The translations under genes and the position numbers were made by a program. 64,000 nucleotides of DNA from Formicincola oecophyllae (GTDB taxonomy: Bacteria; Pseudomonadota; Alphaproteobacteria; Acetobacterales; Acetobacteraceae): NCBI RefSeq assembly GCF_006542395.2, contig NZ_CP038231.1, positions 62,001 through 126,000 on the forward strand, read 5' to 3'. Under the pieces are notes generated by a model that searched no databases, was not told the DNA's origin, and saw nothing but the letters and a program-made list of their open reading frames with translations. This document shows positions 61,481 to 64,000 of the stretch, in pieces (position 1 is the stretch's first letter; each line of letters begins with the position of its first letter).

Positions 61481-63067
61481 ATGTCCCCTGCCCCCGCACC
61501 CCACACTACCCCTGCCAGGGCCAAAGACAGCCGCCGCAAGCCCCTGGCGCAGCTGCACGCTGAAGCGCAGGCCCTTGACCTTAAGCGCACGCTGACCCTC
61601 AGGCAGCTTCTGCTGCTGGGCATCGGCACTGTTGTGGGTGCTGGCATTTACGTGATGACAGGCACGGCGGCGGCCAATTTCGCTGGCCCAAGCGTGTTGC
61701 TGGCCTTCCTGGTGGCGGCGCTGGCCTGCGTGTTCACTGCGCTTTGCTATGGGGAGCTTGCAGCCCTCTTCCCAGTGGCAGGCAGCACTTACTCCTACGC
61801 CTACGTGACGATGAGCGAGCGCACAGCCTGGTGGGTTGGTTGGCTTTCACTGCTGGAATTCGCCATTTCCTGCACAGCTGTGGCAGCTGGCCTCTCTGGC
61901 TATGCCAATGCGCTTTTAGGCACGTTCCACCTAAAGCTTCCAGGCTTCCTTACCCACCCCACGCTCATGACAGTGCCAGGGTCTGGTGGGCAGGCCATGA
62001 CGGCGGGCTGGCGTTTTGACCTGCTGGGGCTGGGCAGCATCATGGTGGTAACGCTGGTGTTGATGAAGGGCATCCATGAATCATCACGCTTGAATGACGT
62101 CATCGTCCTGCTGAAAGTGGGGGCCATCCTGCTGTTTGTGGGGGTGGGGGCCTTCTGGGTGGACATGAGCAATTTCCATCCCTTCATCCCAGCCTCCAAG
62201 GGGGACTTTCAGTTTGGCTGGGGGGGCGTTTTCCGGGCTGCCTCCGTCCTGTTCTTCGCCTACACGGGTTTTGAAGCCGTTTCCACCGCTGCAGCGGAGG
62301 CCCGCAACCCCACGCGTGACGTGCCCTGGGCCATTGTGGGGACACTTTTCGTCTGCATGCTGATTTTCATGGCTGTGGCCGCCGTTCTGATTGGCGTGGT
62401 GCCTTACCAGGCCTTGAACGTGCCAGACCCCTTGGCTGTGGCCACTCACGCTATGAACAAGCCCTGGTTGGGGCTGCTGGTTTCAGGCGCTGCCACCATA
62501 GGGCTTTTCACAGGGCTGTTCGGGCTGCTTTACGCTCAGTCACGCATTTTGATGGTCATGGCGCAGGACGGGCTGCTGCCCCCTGTGTTCGCGCGTTTGA
62601 ACAAGCGCTTCCACACGCCTTTGCTTGGCACGCTGATTATTGGCGTTGGCGTGGCGTTGCTGACGGCAGTTCTGCCCATTGACGTCATCGGTGATTTAGT
62701 CTCCATCGGCATTGCGCTGGGTTATGCGCAAGTGTGCCTGAACGTCATTTGGTGCCGCAACACCATGCCTGAACGCGAACGCCCCTTTAAAGTGCCACTG
62801 GGTGGGGTCACCATCAAAGGGATTTGGCTAGGCACAGTGCCTGTGTTGGGGATTTTGTTTTGCTTGTTGATGATGGTGCCCCTGCTTGCCAACATGCTGG
62901 AGGCCCTGGGCAAGGGCAACGCCATCCCCTTTGCGCTCACAGCGCTCTATGTCGGCAGTGGGTGGGCGCTTTACCATTTTTATGGGCGCCACCATTCCAC
63001 CATGCACCCAGACAGGCGCAACGTGAATTTCCAGGAAGGGGAGGGTGCGCCCAGCCATGGTGACTGA
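61481..63067 (+). CDS. APC-superfamily amino acid permease
   Basis: Cytoplasmic-membrane transporter of the amino acid-polyamine-organocation superfamily, close in style to cationic amino acid transporters (YfnA/CAT). The first helix holds GIGTVVGAGIYVMTG (~48-62), and FFAYTGFEAVSTAAAEARNPTRD in two parts (~258-280) is a family block. About 12 hydrophobic segments; 528 residues with short hydrophilic ends. The substrate is not predictable from sequence. It is followed by the tRNA gene after 102 bases. Confidence 0.87.
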   Translation: MSPAPAPHTTPARAKDSRRKPLAQLHAEAQALDLKRTLTLRQLLLLGIGTVVGAGIYVMTGTAAANFAGPSVLLAFLVAALACVFTALCYGELAALFPVAGSTYSYAYVTMSERTAWWVGWLSLLEFAISCTAVAAGLSGYANALLGTFHLKLPGFLTHPTLMTVPGSGGQAMTAGWRFDLLGLGSIMVVTLVLMKGIHESSRLNDVIVLLKVGAILLFVGVGAFWVDMSNFHPFIPASKGDFQFGWGGVFRAASVLFFAYTGFEAVSTAAAEARNPTRDVPWAIVGTLFVCMLIFMAVAAVLIGVVPYQALNVPDPLAVATHAMNKPWLGLLVSGAATIGLFTGLFGLLYAQSRILMVMAQDGLLPPVFARLNKRFHTPLLGTLIIGVGVALLTAVLPIDVIGDLVSIGIALGYAQVCLNVIWCRNTMPERERPFKVPLGGVTIKGIWLGTVPVLGILFCLLMMVPLLANMLEALGKGNAIPFALTALYVGSGWALYHFYGRHHSTMHPDRRNVNFQEGEGAPSHGD

Positions 63068-63091
63068 AAAAACCACCCTGGCATTTTCCTG

Positions 63092-63120
63092 TTGACAAGG
63101 CCCCACGGAATGCTTTAAAC
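63092..63120 (+). promoter_or_regulatory. Promoter for the tRNA gene
   Basis: A perfect -35 TTGACA (63092-63097) is followed after 16-17 bases by TTTAAA/TTAAAC (63114-63120) as -10. The tRNA 5' end lies 50 bases downstream, a normal leader length. Confidence 0.65.
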
Positions 63121-63169
63121 AGCACCCATCACGGCAGGCGTGACATTAATTTAAAACCTGCCAGATGAT

Positions 63170-63244
63170 GGCGGCGTAGCTCAGTGGTAGAGCAGGGGAA
63201 TCATAATCCCTTGGTCGGCGGTTCAAATCCGTCCGCCGCTACCA
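63170..63244 (+). tRNA. tRNA with anticodon CAU (probably elongator Met)
   Basis: A complete 75-base cloverleaf with encoded CCA. Acceptor GGCGGCG pairs with CGCCGCU (first pair G-U), D arm GCUC/GAGC, anticodon stem GGGGA/UCCCU with loop AUCAUAA (anticodon CAU), five-base variable loop and T stem GGCGG/CCGUC with loop UUCAAAU. It lacks the C1-A72 mismatch of initiator tRNA. Elongator Met is most likely; tRNA-Ile2, whose CAU is converted to lysidine-AU, cannot be fully excluded by eye. Confidence 0.93.
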
Positions 63245-63262
63245 ATAAAAATTCATCAGGCG

Positions 63263-63279
63263 TAAAGCCTACGGCTTTA
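63263..63279 (+). other. Short hairpin after the tRNA
   Basis: TAAAGCC (63263-63269) and GGCTTTA (63273-63279) form a perfect 7-bp stem around TAC. No T run follows directly. It may protect the tRNA precursor 3' end or help termination together with the stronger hairpin downstream. Confidence 0.4.
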
Positions 63280-63294
63280 TTAGCCAAGCATTCA

Positions 63295-63322
63295 AGGCAG
63301 TCCTTCTGGGGCTGCCTTTTTT
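63295..63322 (+). terminator. Rho-independent terminator after the tRNA
   Basis: AGGCAG (63295-63300) pairs with CTGCCT (63312-63317) around an 11-base loop and runs into TTTTTT (63317-63322). Position and T tract fit termination of the tRNA transcript. Confidence 0.65.
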
Positions 63323-63512
63323 GTGTTCTTACCCCCCTGCCAATTGATCCAACCTGGTCGCGCCCTGGGTGCCTGACTTGGGGCCCAGACGCTGAACAAG
63401 TACTGCCGCTCCTCAGCCAAACACTGGAACAGGAACACCACGCCTGGAACCAGGTCGTGGGCGCTGGCCCATTGCCCCAACGGGACAGGCAAGGAGGGCG
63501 GTACATGGTCCT

Positions 63513-64000
63513 TCAACCCCCCAGAAGCGGCCCTTCATCATCAGAAGGGTTGCCATCACCAGAGCGCATCCAACTGATGTCAGGTTCATCCTCTGCTGGT
63601 GGTGTTGCTGGTTCTGCTTCAGAAGGTGTCTCAGCCTTGGTGCGCGCTTTGCTTTCAGAACGGCGGCGGGTGGGTTTCTCCTGGCTGGGTTGGGCAGGTG
63701 TTGGCTCAGGCGCTGGGGCAGCCTGATTTAGGTCCTGATTTTCTGTGCTCTGGGCTTCATCCCGGTTGCGCTTGCCGCGCTCAGCACGATCAGGGCGCTG
63801 TTCATCACGGCGGCGGCGCTCGCGGCGCTCGTTTGGCTCTCGCTCCTGGCGCTCAGTGCGCTCACCATTCTGGCCTTGATTGCCGCCTTGATTGCCGCGC
63901 TGGCGTTCAGCGCGTTCGGCCTGGGCGTTTTGGCTGGCATGATTGATGGCACTGAGGACACGCGCGTAATGCTCCGCATGCTGGAAACAGGCCTCTGAGC
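63513..64000 (-). CDS. DUF4167 domain protein, C-terminal part (5' end beyond window)
   Basis: The minus frame is open from the right edge to TGA at 63515-63513, 162 codons. The visible N-terminal residues EACFQHAEHYARVLSAIN match the end of the DUF4167 domain common in alphaproteobacteria. The remainder is a charged, low-complexity Arg/Glu/Gln tail with a Gly-Asn-Gln repeat and an acidic end (DDEGPLLGG). DUF4167 proteins often carry a basic, disordered N-terminus and may bind nucleic acid; the function is not established. No start codon is within the window. Confidence 0.8.
   Translation of the reverse strand, partial: SEACFQHAEHYARVLSAINHASQNAQAERAERQRGNQGGNQGQNGERTERQEREPNERRERRRRDEQRPDRAERGKRNRDEAQSTENQDLNQAAPAPEPTPAQPSQEKPTRRRSESKARTKAETPSEAEPATPPAEDEPDISWMRSGDGNPSDDEGPLLGG

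Noticed and set aside
63201-63506. Minus-strand frame of 101 codons ending ADGFEPPTKGL
   Set aside because: The C-terminus is the translated antisense of a tRNA T arm and acceptor, a well-known spurious annotation.
1-64000. CRISPR array, IS element, prophage or known defence operon
   Set aside because: No regularly spaced repeats, transposase, integrase, phage structural or recognised defence genes were found on either strand.

Overview
The window is a gene-dense (about 60% GC or higher) chromosomal stretch from a Gram-negative alphaproteobacterium. It is most likely an acetic acid bacterium (Acetobacteraceae), inferred from gene order and protein style and not from a 16S gene. Supporting signs are LPS, ubiquinone and outer-membrane assembly genes, the order miaB-phoH-ybeY-corC, the order (transcribed) aroE-coaE-dnaQ, the order (transcribed) mltB-dacC-tmk-holB-metG-tatD-MBL, and a DUF4167 protein at the right edge. 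Nearly everything is housekeeping. There is no CRISPR array, no recognisable prophage, no transposase and no known defence system.

Layout. 1-7.0 kb (minus): tamA then tamB, the translocation and assembly module; tamB runs off the left edge. 7.4-16.9 kb (plus): plsC, miaB, phoH, ybeY, corC, a DsbA-like oxidoreductase, a metallophosphatase, chorismate mutase, pyrE and murI. 16.9-23.7 kb (minus): a polyprenyl diphosphate synthase, class Ia ribonucleotide reductase nrdA-nrdB with two NrdR-type operator boxes upstream of nrdA, aroC and fabI. 24.1-28.4 kb (plus): pdxH and the lipid A/Kdo cassette waaA-lpxK-lpxL-like. 28.4-34.6 kb: an LpoA-like lipoprotein (minus) divergent from rsmI (plus), then lolA, gshA and rsmE (minus), followed by ubiA (plus). 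35.7-46.1 kb (minus): a ten-gene run, tlpA-like, N-formylglutamate amidohydrolase family, aroE, coaE, dnaQ, GT9, pyrC, yfgM-like, bamB, der. 46.1-47.8 kb (plus): argH and a small LptM-like lipoprotein. 47.85-49.06 kb: an accessory islet with two small two-helix membrane proteins of unknown function; its second half is only about 35% GC by hand count. 49-57.7 kb (minus): gluQ, MBL hydrolase, tatD, metG, holB, tmk, dacC, mltB. 57.9-64 kb: DedA, an unassigned ATP-grasp protein, an orphan MlaD, uppP, an amino acid permease, a tRNA with anticodon CAU and the C-terminal part of a DUF4167 protein.

Functionally the window is rich in envelope construction: Tam, Bam-associated and Lol proteins, LPS, peptidoglycan precursors and remodelling, undecaprenyl recycling and MlaD. 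It also holds shikimate, pyrimidine, dNTP, ubiquinone and glutathione synthesis. Genes are packed with many 1-16 bp overlaps, and several starts are TTG or GTG with good Shine-Dalgarno sequences.

The only region that clearly departs from housekeeping is the islet at 47.85-49.06 kb, which sits where lysA would be expected and whose low-GC edge reaches into the 3' end of gluQ. Other points worth checking are the tandem NrdR boxes, two divergent gene pairs whose 5' coding ends overlap, Tat-like signals on several envelope enzymes, and the DedA/ATP-grasp pair. I do not see a convincing novel multi-gene system.
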